Assembly (NCBI GenBank): GCA_023391695.1
Contig: JAEWAK010000012.1
Location: forward strand, 372,001-436,000
Length of the DNA: 64,000 nucleotides
Source: Bacillota bacterium
GTDB lineage: Bacteria > Bacillota > Clostridia > Lachnospirales > Lachnospiraceae
Direction: 5' to 3'
In this document: in pieces, positions 16,516 through 25,294 of the stretch
Layout of the letters: each line of letters starts with the position of its first letter
Position numbering within the stretch: the stretch's first letter is position 1
Program-made: the position numbers and the translations under genes
Notes under the pieces: model-generated
The model's database searches: none
What the model saw: only the letters and a program-made list of their open reading frames with translations
Told to the model about the DNA's origin: nothing

Positions 16516-18960
16516 TTATTTTTTGGAAATTTTGATGTCTTTGTCGAAAAGTTGTACTAACGCGGTGTCTCCATTATGAAGATTTCCTTCCAGGAGCTCT
16601 TCTGCCAGTTTATCTTCGATATGGGTCTGTATTGCCCTGCGCAGCGGCCTTGCACCATAATTCTGGTCAAAACCGATTTCCACAATGCGGCCGATAATTT
16701 CATCCGTTGTTTCAATGTTAATGTTCATCTGCTGTTTAGACCTTTTCGCAATACTTTTTAACATAATACCCACAATGCTCTTGATATCATCCTTGGATAA
16801 AGAATGGAAAACAATCATCTCATCAATACGGTTTATGAATTCCGGCTTAAAAATTCTTTTTACCTCTTCCATTACACCGTCCTTCATTTTTTTATAATCT
16901 TCTTTTTCATCGGTTACAGAGGCAAACCCTAACCGTTTCGGGGATATAATGTTCTGGGCCCCGGCATTGGAAGTCATAATGATTATGGTATTCTTAAAGC
17001 TGACTTTCCTGCCCTGTGCGTCGGTTATATGCCCGTCATCCAATACCTGAAGAAGAATATTGAATACATCCGGGTGGGCCTTTTCCACTTCATCAAAGAG
17101 GATCACGGAATAAGGATTCTGCCTTACTTTCTCACTTAACTGGCCACCTTCGTCATAACCTACATATCCCGGAGGAGAACCGATCAGTTTGGAAACACTG
17201 TGCTTTTCCATATATTCTGACATATCGACGCGGATCATGGAATTCTCACTGCCAAACATGGCTTCCGCCAGAGCTTTGGAAAGTTCGGTTTTACCAACAC
17301 CGGTAGGTCCGAGGAATAAGAAGGAACCGATGGGCCTGTTTGGATCTTTTAATCCTACACGCCCTCTCCTGATTGCCTTTGATACCGCGGATACCGCATC
17401 CTCCTGTCCGATTACCCTCTCGTGGAGTATATTTTCCAGATTCCTTAAGCGTTCGGATTCTTCTTCGGCTAATTTTCTGACCGGGATTTTGGTCCAGCTG
17501 GATATGATGTCGGCAATTTCATTCTCTCCTACGATCAGCATGGTATCCTGCCTTTCTTTTTCCGTTCTGACCTGCAGAGCATTTAAGCGGCTGTTCAGAT
17601 CTTCCTGCTGTTTTTTAATTTCACCGGCTTTTTCATATTCTTCATTTTTGATTGCCAGTTCTTTTTCTTCTTCCAGGCCGGCAATTTCGGATTCCAGTTC
17701 CTTTACTTCCGGTGAAGTAATAAATGTGCTTAACCTAACCTTTGAAGCTGCTTCGTCCATTAAATCAATGGCTTTATCCGGCAGGTAACGGTCATTGATA
17801 TACCTGCTTGACATTTTTACGGCAGCTTCCAAGGCCTCATCGGTAATTTTTACTTTATGGTGTGCTTCGTAGCTGTCCCTTAAACCTTTTAATATAAGAA
17901 GAGCTTCCTCTTCGGAAGGTTCTTCTACGACCACAGGCTGGAACCTGCGCTCCAAAGCCGCATCCTTTTCAATGTACTTACGGTATTCTTCCCTTGTAGT
18001 GGCTCCGATCAGCTGCAGTTCCCCTCTTGCCAGAGAAGGTTTTAATATATTGGAGGCATCGATTGCACCTTCCGCCCCGCCGGCACCGATTATGGTATGG
18101 ATTTCATCTATAAAAAGAAGTACATTACCGTCATTCATAACTTCGCTGATTACCTTTTTGATTCTTTCTTCAAATTCACCCCTGTATTTTGAACCTGCTA
18201 CCATTCCGGATAAATCAAGGGTTAAAACTCGTTTATCTTTTATGATTTCAGGAATGTTTCCTTCCACAATTTTTCTGGCAAGGCCTTCTGCGATTGCGGT
18301 CTTACCGACACCGGGTTCGCCGACTAAACAAGGGTTGTTTTTCGTCCTGCGGCTTAATATCTGGATAACACGCTGGATTTCATTCTCCCTGCCGATTACG
18401 GGATCCAATTTACCTTCCCTTGCATATTCCGTCAGATCTCTGCTGTATTGATCCAGGGTAGGGGTACTTGATTTTGCCTTTACTTTTCCTTTGCTGGCGG
18501 CATACTCATTTTTTGCGGTACTCATATCCGCACCAACTGCGGTCAGTATATCCACATACAGTTTCTGTACGTTAATACCTAAGGTATTTAATAATCTGAC
18601 AGCGATACAGTCGGACTCTTTGATCAGGGCAATTAAAATATGCTCTGTTCCGACTAACTGTGCCTTTAAGCGGACAGCTTCCTTAAAACTCTGGTCCAGA
18701 ATCCTTTTTGCCCTCGGGGTAAATCCGTCCACTTCAACGGTTTCCATGGTTGTATTGGGGGCAATGAGCTGGTTTACCAATTCAACGACTTTATCTACAT
18801 CTACTCCATTCTTCTCTAATACTTTGGACGCAACTCCGTCTGCTTCCAATAAACCGATAAGCAGGTGTTCAGTCCCTACATAATTGTGGGATAATTTATA
18901 TGCTACTTCCGTTGCATAGGTAATTGCTGCTCTCGCATTTTCCGTATATTTTTCGTTCAT
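16516..18960 (-). CDS. clpC: ATP-dependent Clp protease ATPase subunit ClpC
   Basis: An 814-residue class I Clp/Hsp100 ATPase. N-terminal repeat domain (1-145), first AAA module with GEPGVGKT near 213, UVR/coiled-coil middle domain near 420-465, second AAA module with GPTGVGKT near 550, and a D2 small domain. It unfolds substrates, including McsB-phosphorylated proteins, for ClpP. Ribosome site GGAGG before ATG 18960. Last gene of the gntR-mcsA-mcsB-clpC cluster, 116 bases after mcsB. Confidence 0.97.
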   Translation of the reverse strand: MNEKYTENARAAITYATEVAYKLSHNYVGTEHLLIGLLEADGVASKVLEKNGVDVDKVVELVNQLIAPNTTMETVEVDGFTPRAKRILDQSFKEAVRLKAQLVGTEHILIALIKESDCIAVRLLNTLGINVQKLYVDILTAVGADMSTAKNEYAASKGKVKAKSSTPTLDQYSRDLTEYAREGKLDPVIGRENEIQRVIQILSRRTKNNPCLVGEPGVGKTAIAEGLARKIVEGNIPEIIKDKRVLTLDLSGMVAGSKYRGEFEERIKKVISEVMNDGNVLLFIDEIHTIIGAGGAEGAIDASNILKPSLARGELQLIGATTREEYRKYIEKDAALERRFQPVVVEEPSEEEALLILKGLRDSYEAHHKVKITDEALEAAVKMSSRYINDRYLPDKAIDLMDEAASKVRLSTFITSPEVKELESEIAGLEEEKELAIKNEEYEKAGEIKKQQEDLNSRLNALQVRTEKERQDTMLIVGENEIADIISSWTKIPVRKLAEEESERLRNLENILHERVIGQEDAVSAVSKAIRRGRVGLKDPNRPIGSFLFLGPTGVGKTELSKALAEAMFGSENSMIRVDMSEYMEKHSVSKLIGSPPGYVGYDEGGQLSEKVRQNPYSVILFDEVEKAHPDVFNILLQVLDDGHITDAQGRKVSFKNTIIIMTSNAGAQNIISPKRLGFASVTDEKEDYKKMKDGVMEEVKRIFKPEFINRIDEMIVFHSLSKDDIKSIVGIMLKSIAKRSKQQMNINIETTDEIIGRIVEIGFDQNYGARPLRRAIQTHIEDKLAEELLEGNLHNGDTALVQLFDKDIKISKK

Positions 18961-19076
18961 AGTAGCCTCCTGTTCTGATCTTTCCGGAAGTACCGTAATT
19001 GCTGTCTTCCGTCTATTTATCTGCTGTCAAAGCCGATTTAAGAATCCGCTTTGCTACTGCCTGTTCTTTAGCAGGA

Positions 19077-20111
19077 TTATACGGGTTCCGGCAGTTTCTT
19101 ACGGATATAATCTGCCCTGTATTTATCCCTTTGTATACTTCCTACGTTTTTATCCAGCTGGCATTGTAAATTGCCCGGCTGAATCTCCATCATTAATTCA
19201 TGTATGTTGTAATGATCCCCTAAGTTAATCAGGTTCATATCCGTTCCCAGCTTTAACTGTGCAAGCAAAGTCATTGCATCTGTGGAAGATAACTGTTTTG
19301 CATATTTTAATACTCCGTAAGAACGATGTACCTTATCTTCAAATTCATCAAAATTGTTGGTCAGTATATATTCCCTCTGCCTGCGTTCCTGCTTCATCAC
19401 CTGTTCCACAATGCGGTCCAGGGCTTCCATTATTTCTTTTTCCGTACTTCCTAAAGTTTTCTGGTTAGAAATCTGGTACAGGCTGCCGACACTTTTGGAA
19501 GCTTCGCCATAGGTTCCCCTTAAAGCAATACCATACTGCCCTAATTCTTCCGCCAGTTTAATGATCTTACCGGCAACTGTCAGGGCAGGTAAAAACATCA
19601 TATAGGACGCCCTTAATCCGGTACCAACATTGGTAGGGCATGAGGTAAGATAACCGTATTTTTCATGGTAGGCATAATCAAAAATTTCACCGGTGATGTC
19701 ATCGATTTTATTGGCGGCCTGAAAAGCTTCCCTAATATTCATCCCGCCCGTAATGGATTGAATCCTTATATGATCTTCTTCATTAATCATGATACTGATG
19801 CTTTCATCCTCTGACAGTATCAGGCCGGTATTCTGCTCTTTTGATACCAGCAGGGGACTTATGATATGCCTTTCAACCATGGCGGTTTTCTCCGTATCAC
19901 CCAGTATATCCGCACTGCAGCTGTAAAATTTCTTAGTGGCCTGGGATTCAATGATCTGGGTTGCCTCTTTCACTTTCTCCACCAGGTCCTCTGCCTGTTT
20001 TTCGGAAAGTTTCGCGGAAAAAGGGTAGTCTTTTAAATTACGTGCAAGCCTTACCCTGCTGGAGATTACAACGTCATTATTCTGGCCTGCTTCTTTATAC
20101 CATTTAAGCAT
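19077..20111 (-). CDS. mcsB: Protein arginine kinase McsB
   Basis: A 344-residue guanido-kinase-fold enzyme that phosphorylates arginines on proteins, marking them for ClpCP. Visible signatures: VISSRVRLARNL at 15-26, the substrate-site segment SCPTNVGTGLRAS with the conserved Cys, and NIREAF. Length is normal. The start ATG overlaps the end of mcsA by 8 bases, with GGAGATGAACA as ribosome site, indicating coupled translation with its activator. Confidence 0.96.
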   Translation of the reverse strand: MLKWYKEAGQNNDVVISSRVRLARNLKDYPFSAKLSEKQAEDLVEKVKEATQIIESQATKKFYSCSADILGDTEKTAMVERHIISPLLVSKEQNTGLILSEDESISIMINEEDHIRIQSITGGMNIREAFQAANKIDDITGEIFDYAYHEKYGYLTSCPTNVGTGLRASYMMFLPALTVAGKIIKLAEELGQYGIALRGTYGEASKSVGSLYQISNQKTLGSTEKEIMEALDRIVEQVMKQERRQREYILTNNFDEFEDKVHRSYGVLKYAKQLSSTDAMTLLAQLKLGTDMNLINLGDHYNIHELMMEIQPGNLQCQLDKNVGSIQRDKYRADYIRKKLPEPV

Positions 20112-20646
20112 TGTTCATCTCCTCCTTTTTCAGCTGGCGTATCTTATCTCTTAATTTAGCGGCTTCTTCAAATTCCTCTTTCTCGATGGCATCCTGCAGG
20201 CGTATGGACAGCTTATCCAGTTCGGATAATTCTTTTACCAGTTTCTGCGTTTTGGTCTCAAATCCTTTCGGTTTTTTACCGGTATGGGTATCGGAACCCT
20301 GTATACTTTTTATGCTTTTTTCCAGAATCTTTTGGAAGCTGTCGTAACACTGGGCACATCCGAATCTTCCGTCCCGCATAAATTCAGAATATGTCATACC
20401 GCAGCCGTCACAGTGGATTTCTTTTTCCGTGTGTTCCGTACCATGCGGGTTATTATAATAATTTCCTAAAATCGTTGACAGCAGGCTGCCTAACGTTATT
20501 TCCGGATCCATAAAAGCTGTTCCCATGGGAAAAGAGGTATATTCTGTAGCACATTCTTCGCATAAATGCTGCTCTGTCTTTTCGCCATTGATAATTTCGG
20601 TGTAGTATATCTTCGCCTCATTTTTTTTACATTTATCACATAACAT
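20104..20646 (-). CDS. mcsA: McsB activator McsA
   Basis: A 180-residue zinc protein. CxxC pairs occur at C3/C6 and C29/C32, with two more in CDGC and CAQC, giving two zinc sites. The C-terminus is a UVR motif, LQDAIEKEEFEEAAKLRDKI. McsA binds and activates McsB. Encoded immediately after the GntR gene and overlapping mcsB, so co-transcribed. Start ATG 20646 with AGGAGGT upstream. Confidence 0.94.
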   Translation of the reverse strand: MLCDKCKKNEAKIYYTEIINGEKTEQHLCEECATEYTSFPMGTAFMDPEITLGSLLSTILGNYYNNPHGTEHTEKEIHCDGCGMTYSEFMRDGRFGCAQCYDSFQKILEKSIKSIQGSDTHTGKKPKGFETKTQKLVKELSELDKLSIRLQDAIEKEEFEEAAKLRDKIRQLKKEEMNNA

Positions 20647-20679
20647 AGTAACTACCTCCTATTCAATATGATCCTGTTA

Positions 20680-21060
20680 CTATTTATCTATTGAGGAAAA
20701 TTCATAAAATATATTGTTAACTATTTCATGGACTTCTTCACAACTTATATTTTTACATACAGCTTTTGCCAATACCACTTTCATATCATTCATTAATTCT
20801 TCCATTGCTTTATATTTATCGGCACTGATTGCCACTACGGTACCTTTTCTGCGGTCAAGTTTTACATACCCTTCCTGCTTTAACATAGTATATGCTTTGT
20901 TTACCGTATGCATGTTAATTCCTATATCTTCTGCTAATTCCCGAACCGAAGGCAGATTATCTCCTTCTCTGAACTCTGCATTAGCAATCCCGAAAATGAT
21001 TTGATTGCGAAGTTGGATATAAAAAGCTTCATCGCTGTTAAAATCAATCCTTACTATCAA
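20680..21060 (-). CDS. GntR-family repressor heading the clpC operon
   Basis: A 126-residue YtrA-type GntR protein: winged-helix with LPSVRELAEDIGINMHTVNK, then a short helical C-terminus and no effector domain. It occupies the place that ctsR holds in most Firmicutes mcsA-mcsB-clpC operons, so it is a candidate regulator of them. Start is TTG at 21060 because AGGAGG is 8 bases upstream; the longer GTG frame from 21102 would start inside the -10 box. A perfect palindrome covers the promoter (21091-21111), consistent with autoregulation. Confidence 0.85.
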   Translation of the reverse strand: MIVRIDFNSDEAFYIQLRNQIIFGIANAEFREGDNLPSVRELAEDIGINMHTVNKAYTMLKQEGYVKLDRRKGTVVAISADKYKAMEELMNDMKVVLAKAVCKNISCEEVHEIVNNIFYEFSSIDK

Positions 21061-21090
21061 ATCATCCACCTCCTGTTTGTTCGTTATATT

Positions 21091-21130
21091 TGTTATACTC
21101 ACAGTATAACAGAATAAAATTTAATGTCAA
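21091..21130 (-). promoter_or_regulatory. Promoter with overlapping operator of the gntR-mcsAB-clpC operon
   Basis: Minus strand TTGACA (21130-21125), 16-base spacer, TATACT (21108-21103). The -10 lies inside a palindrome with arms TGTTATAC and GTATAACA and a 5-base centre (21091-21111). No tandem GGTCAAA heptads, the CtsR site, are present. Binding by the GntR protein is inferred. Confidence 0.75.
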
Positions 21131-21221
21131 GATAAACTTAACCCCCTGCATATCTGAAACTTATCCTCTTTGAACCGAAAATCCTGAGCGTATATTATAC
21201 GTTTTTTTCCAGGGATATCTG

Positions 21222-22493
21222 TCACTGTTCCTTTTTCTTCAGATAAATCCGTATTAATGCCACCGAAAGGATGATACATACGGAACCCAATACGGCCAAT
21301 ACGATTCCCATGGCGGTCAGTTTTGCCTTATAATCTTCTGACTTGACCAATTCTTCCGACATGACTACTTTACTACCTTCCCTGCCTTTGACATAGCGCT
21401 GTAACGTACCTTCGGTCCTGTCATATTGGTAAAAGCCTGATTCCCCGTCATCATTCACCGCATAGAGGAGCAGGAAGTCATTATCCAGGTCATTTGCCAG
21501 GGTATAGGCGGTTACGGTAACATCATCTATTATCAGGGAAGTTCTGATATACCCTTCCGGTATGGCTACATCTTCTTCCGGTTCCAGGATACGGTAGCGG
21601 AAACCATTCTGGATGTACAGGTCATCACCGTCTTTTAGAATTATCAGATTTCCGATGTCCGCAGATTTGTTCCGGGTACTATTATATTCCGCAGTATCCG
21701 TATCCTTGTTATTACCGGCTCCTTCTGTTTCATTTATTTCTCCGGTTTCCTGATTTTCTCCCTCCGCCCGTATTGCCGTAATAATATATTCCTTTGTATC
21801 ACCGGATTCCGCTTTTATTTTTACAGTAATTTTATTATTACCTACTATCAAATTTTCATTACCATTTATCGTTACATTTGCATTTTCATCTTCCGGGACG
21901 GCACTAAGAACCAGTTTTTCCACCTCATATTTTAAATCTACCTTATATTCGGTTATTGCTTTGTCAAACCCTGGTGATAATTTACCCGGACTTACTTTTA
22001 AACTTTTCAGATCGGCATTATCCGAGGCCGTCTTCGGTGCTGTTACACTGATATCCAGACGGTTGCTGGATACCGACATGTCAAGTCCCGACTCAAAATC
22101 ATAAATTTCAGGTTTATCTTTTATGGCAATTTCACTGGTGCCTATGGCTTTAGCCTTAAATTTCATGATGTACTTTCTGGATGTTTCTTTATTCACGGAG
22201 TTTTTATCGGTCAGTTTTAACAGACCTTCCCCGCCGGCAATAAAAGAAGCATCGTTTTTAAATTCCAGTATATCAGCATTATATGTTATATAAGCTTCAA
22301 AATCTCCTAACATGGCTTCCGAGGTTATGGAAAGTGTTACCGTCACATCCTCTCCGGCTTCCGCGGTCTTGGTGCCCGTACTTAAGGTTATGGCTGCACT
22401 GGCCGCATGGCTTACGGAATGGGGCAGTATGACCAATATAAGAGATAAAATAAATAAAAATAAACTGCTATAATTTTTTTTACGGATTTTCAT
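21222..22493 (-). CDS. Secreted/membrane cohesin- and cadherin-like domain protein
   Basis: A 423-residue protein. Signal peptide (MKIRKKNYSSLFLFILSLIL... to about residue 30), a cohesin-type beta domain (about 32-145, with LSTGTKTAEAGEDVTVTLSI), a cadherin-like beta-sandwich (about 160-245, LKSLKVSPGKLSPGFDK), an acidic Ser/Thr/Asn linker, a further folded region and one C-terminal transmembrane helix (about 392-415) with a KKKEQ tail. Surface-anchored binding protein. Start ATG 22493 has AAAGGAG 5 bases upstream. The same cadherin-like domain closes the glucosaminidase encoded upstream, suggesting joint function. Confidence 0.8.
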   Translation of the reverse strand: MKIRKKNYSSLFLFILSLILVILPHSVSHAASAAITLSTGTKTAEAGEDVTVTLSITSEAMLGDFEAYITYNADILEFKNDASFIAGGEGLLKLTDKNSVNKETSRKYIMKFKAKAIGTSEIAIKDKPEIYDFESGLDMSVSSNRLDISVTAPKTASDNADLKSLKVSPGKLSPGFDKAITEYKVDLKYEVEKLVLSAVPEDENANVTINGNENLIVGNNKITVKIKAESGDTKEYIITAIRAEGENQETGEINETEGAGNNKDTDTAEYNSTRNKSADIGNLIILKDGDDLYIQNGFRYRILEPEEDVAIPEGYIRTSLIIDDVTVTAYTLANDLDNDFLLLYAVNDDGESGFYQYDRTEGTLQRYVKGREGSKVVMSEELVKSEDYKAKLTAMGIVLAVLGSVCIILSVALIRIYLKKKEQ

Positions 22494-22545
22494 ATGTTCT
22501 CCTTTATCATAAGTATTCCTTTGAGTTTCTTTCGGTATTCGAAAA

Positions 22546-22629
22546 AGAACCTGCCTTAACCCTGATTCATGCACTTGTATGAAATTTTTTAATCATAAGT
22601 GCTTTTTAACAAAGTTAGGACAGGTTCTT
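22546..22629. repeat. 84-bp nested hairpin
   Basis: AAGAACCTGCCTTAAC pairs with GTTAGGACAGGTTCTT (14 of 16), and an inner GCACTT...AAGTGC stem is present. It lies just upstream of the cohesin-protein gene, between it and copy 3 of repeat A. It could be a terminator for the upstream gene or a small element. Confidence 0.6.
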
Positions 22630-22637
22630 AAAAACTT

Positions 22638-22711
22638 AGGATGTATCTGAAAACTGCTTGTGCCAAGCTGAATACGTTTAAAACGTTGCAATGAGTTTTC
22701 AGACACATCCT
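22638..22711. repeat. Dispersed hairpin repeat A, copy 3 (internally deleted)
   Basis: AGGATGTATCTGAAAACT at the left is matched by the complement of AGTTTTCAGACACATCCT at the right, with CTTGTGCC and GTTGCAATG just inside, as in the longer copies. Only 74 bases remain, so it seems an internally deleted version. It lies 12 bases past the stop of the glucosaminidase gene. Confidence 0.75.
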
Positions 22712-22723
22712 GGTTTAATGGTC

Positions 22724-24991
22724 TTAGAATTCTCTTACTACATCAATCAGATATTCCCTTACATCGCCGTTTTCTGCCACGACGGTTATAATTATTTGAT
22801 TATCCCCTTCTTCCAGCGTTATGTATCCGGTTCCGGATACACTGGCTTTTTTGCTTACTGCAGTGGCCGTAATATTAATTTCCGTCATATCATTTTCAAC
22901 GATAATGGAATAGGTCTGATCTTTTTTCAAATCAAAAGTCGGGGTCAGGCTATAACCGTCCACTTTTAAAGTTTTAAGCCAATTGTTGGGGTTATAAGCC
23001 GGTTCGGGTATGGGCGAAGCTTCATCCGGCATATTATCATAAACCGGTATACTGAATACAATCGGAATATCTGTCATTACACTATATGCAGAAAATGTTT
23101 TTTTGGCTTCTGCATTGGGGGCTTCTATATTCGCCATATATTGATGGCCGTAGGTAGAAGTCGGGGTCATGTTAAATTTCTGCAGGTATGTAGTATCCTG
23201 GCCTCTTTTTATGTAATTGCTTCCAATGATATACGCGCCTCCTACGATGGAGTCATAAGGGTTGTCCCAGGGAATTAAGTATAATGCATTGAGCTCCTGG
23301 TTGGTGGTGCCGTTCTTCGCATATTTTAAACCGTTGGCTACGGCGCCCCCTGCAGCCGTACTGTTGTATGCACCGATATTATAAAAATTATATAATCCTT
23401 CCAGGCCGGATACGGCTCCGGATACGCTGGAACTTAAGGTCGTAGTCCCCGTAACCACCTCCTGCTTTGCCCTGCTGGCTAAGTGGTACGGGCTGACACC
23501 GGAATACTCGGCCGCATCCATAAAGGTCTCCGAATAGGTACGTTCGACTACCTCCCCGTTATCGTCCTCATAGGAATAAACGGTATCATATAAAGGCGTA
23601 TTATAAAGAATTCCTTCCAGACCCGTTATATTCTGGTATTCACTTTTATAGGTCAGGAGTTCAAATTGGAAAATCCCTTTATCGTTCAGGAAATTTCTGG
23701 GATCTATGTAATATTCCAGACCGGATTTTGAAGGTGTTACCCAGGTAGACCCGTCAAAAGGGATAAAACTGTCGGTAGACCAGTTATAAGCTCCCGCTTC
23801 CAGGGACTTCCATTCCACGCCTTTTCCATTGGATATTAAGTTGACACCCAGCGCACTTTCTTCTTGAATTACCGTATCCCAGTCCAGTCCGGTCTGGAAA
23901 GCTTCGAAAATCCAGGTCGGGTACATCTGGTGCAAATCCCTTAAATATGGTTTATAACTTTCCGGGAACCCTTCACTGTTCATCTTCTCTTCAAACTCCT
24001 CATCGGAAAGTTCTTCCGGAGGAGTCGGCGTATCGGTCGGTTCACCCGGTGTAGGAGTTATCGTATCCTGGGGGGTGGGAGTCGGACTTGGAGTCGGTGT
24101 TGGAGTGGAGGTCGGCGTTGGGGTAGGGGTAGGAGTCGGCGTTGTCACAGTGGACTTTATCAAAACCTGGTTCCCCGGGATATAGCCGCTGTATTTTACG
24201 CTGCTTGCCGTAAAGGAAACCTTAAACCACTTTTTCCCTTTTGAATCCGTAATTTCCTTGGTTATGGTTACTGCTGTTTTATTGCTTAAGGCTATGGTGC
24301 TTCCTTTTGCATTGGTCAGATATTTATAACTGTCCCCTGCTCCGGTCCTGATTTTGACTTTGGATTTGCTGTTAACGGCTGCTTTGACACTTGACGAAAG
24401 AGTTAATTTAACGTAATCGCTTAATACATAGCCGGTTTTTGATTTATTACTGACTTTAAAGGTAATCCGGTACCACTTTTCCGTTCCGGAAATTACTTCG
24501 TTTAATACGGTTACTTTTGTATTTTTCGTAATAGAGGCAATCTTGGTACTTGTGGTAGCCGTCTTTTGCCGTACATTTAAATTGGTGGCAGTTACGCTGC
24601 CGGCCAGTTTAAACTCCGCTTCCGTCTTGTCCGGTGTGACGGTCGGCGTGGGGGTGGCCGTCGGGGTTGGGGTCGCTGCTGCTTTTACATAATCATCCAT
24701 TACGTACCCTTCCACTTTTTTGCCGCTAATGGTGCAGGATATTTTGTACCAGCCGTTTTTCGTACTTATAATGGATAATTTGGCACCTTTCTTTAAGTAG
24801 ACTTCGGCTCCGTTCACTTTCACTTTGTCATAGCTTGTCCCAGGACCGGTCCGTATATATAAACTTGTTGCGGTGACCGTACCAGTGGTGGCCGCAAGGG
24901 CTTTTATCGGTTTTAATGTTAATCCCTGCGGGTATATTAAGACCAGACACAAAATTATGACCATCCACTTATGTAATATACATTTTTTCAT
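22724..24991 (-). CDS. SH3b-domain cell-wall glucosaminidase
   Basis: A 755-residue secreted protein. Signal peptide (about 1-33), three bacterial SH3 domains (about 35-100, 130-200, 205-280), Thr-Pro repeat linkers after the first and third, a glucosaminidase-type domain (about 365-640, with SPYHLASRAKQEV), and a C-terminal cadherin-like domain (LKTLKVDGYSLTPTF). Expected to cleave peptidoglycan glycans in wall remodelling. Start ATG 24991 has AGGAGG 9 bases upstream; the ATG 24 bases earlier overlaps the ribosome site. The 250 bases upstream show no other gene. Confidence 0.87.
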   Translation of the reverse strand: MKKCILHKWMVIILCLVLIYPQGLTLKPIKALAATTGTVTATSLYIRTGPGTSYDKVKVNGAEVYLKKGAKLSIISTKNGWYKISCTISGKKVEGYVMDDYVKAAATPTPTATPTPTVTPDKTEAEFKLAGSVTATNLNVRQKTATTSTKIASITKNTKVTVLNEVISGTEKWYRITFKVSNKSKTGYVLSDYVKLTLSSSVKAAVNSKSKVKIRTGAGDSYKYLTNAKGSTIALSNKTAVTITKEITDSKGKKWFKVSFTASSVKYSGYIPGNQVLIKSTVTTPTPTPTPTPTSTPTPTPSPTPTPQDTITPTPGEPTDTPTPPEELSDEEFEEKMNSEGFPESYKPYLRDLHQMYPTWIFEAFQTGLDWDTVIQEESALGVNLISNGKGVEWKSLEAGAYNWSTDSFIPFDGSTWVTPSKSGLEYYIDPRNFLNDKGIFQFELLTYKSEYQNITGLEGILYNTPLYDTVYSYEDDNGEVVERTYSETFMDAAEYSGVSPYHLASRAKQEVVTGTTTLSSSVSGAVSGLEGLYNFYNIGAYNSTAAGGAVANGLKYAKNGTTNQELNALYLIPWDNPYDSIVGGAYIIGSNYIKRGQDTTYLQKFNMTPTSTYGHQYMANIEAPNAEAKKTFSAYSVMTDIPIVFSIPVYDNMPDEASPIPEPAYNPNNWLKTLKVDGYSLTPTFDLKKDQTYSIIVENDMTEINITATAVSKKASVSGTGYITLEEGDNQIIITVVAENGDVREYLIDVVREF

Positions 24992-25241
24992 TCCCTGCTT
25001 CCTCCTAAGACTCATAGGTTAACCGGCTTACTTGGCAAACACAGCAAAATAAATTATCCTGCTTATTACCTATTTTGCATTTTTTCATTATTTTACCTAT
25101 TACATATGGCACTTCTGTGACATTTTCATAATATATGTCAATTTATCTAGAAATTAGGAAAATTAAGATTTTTGAACTGGCCAGGCACTGTCTGACTAAT
25201 TGTATCCCGGGATAAATCTGATAAAACTGCCTCAAAGAACC

Positions 25242-25274
25242 AAAAAGCCCCGGTCCAAATCTCCCGGACCGGGG
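25242..25274 (-). terminator. Terminator of purD
   Basis: CCCCGGTCC and GGACCGGGG with a 9-base loop, followed on the minus strand by CTTTTT. Lies 21 bases past the purD stop. Confidence 0.9.
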
Positions 25275-25294
25275 TAAATCATCCACCTTACTGC

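Noticed and set aside
24055..24140. Low-complexity GGAGTCGG-type repeat
   Set aside because: Encodes the Thr-Pro linker of the glucosaminidase; ordinary for secreted wall proteins.
25142..25160. TTGACA-like box upstream of the glucosaminidase gene
   Set aside because: No acceptable -10 at 15-19 bases was found.
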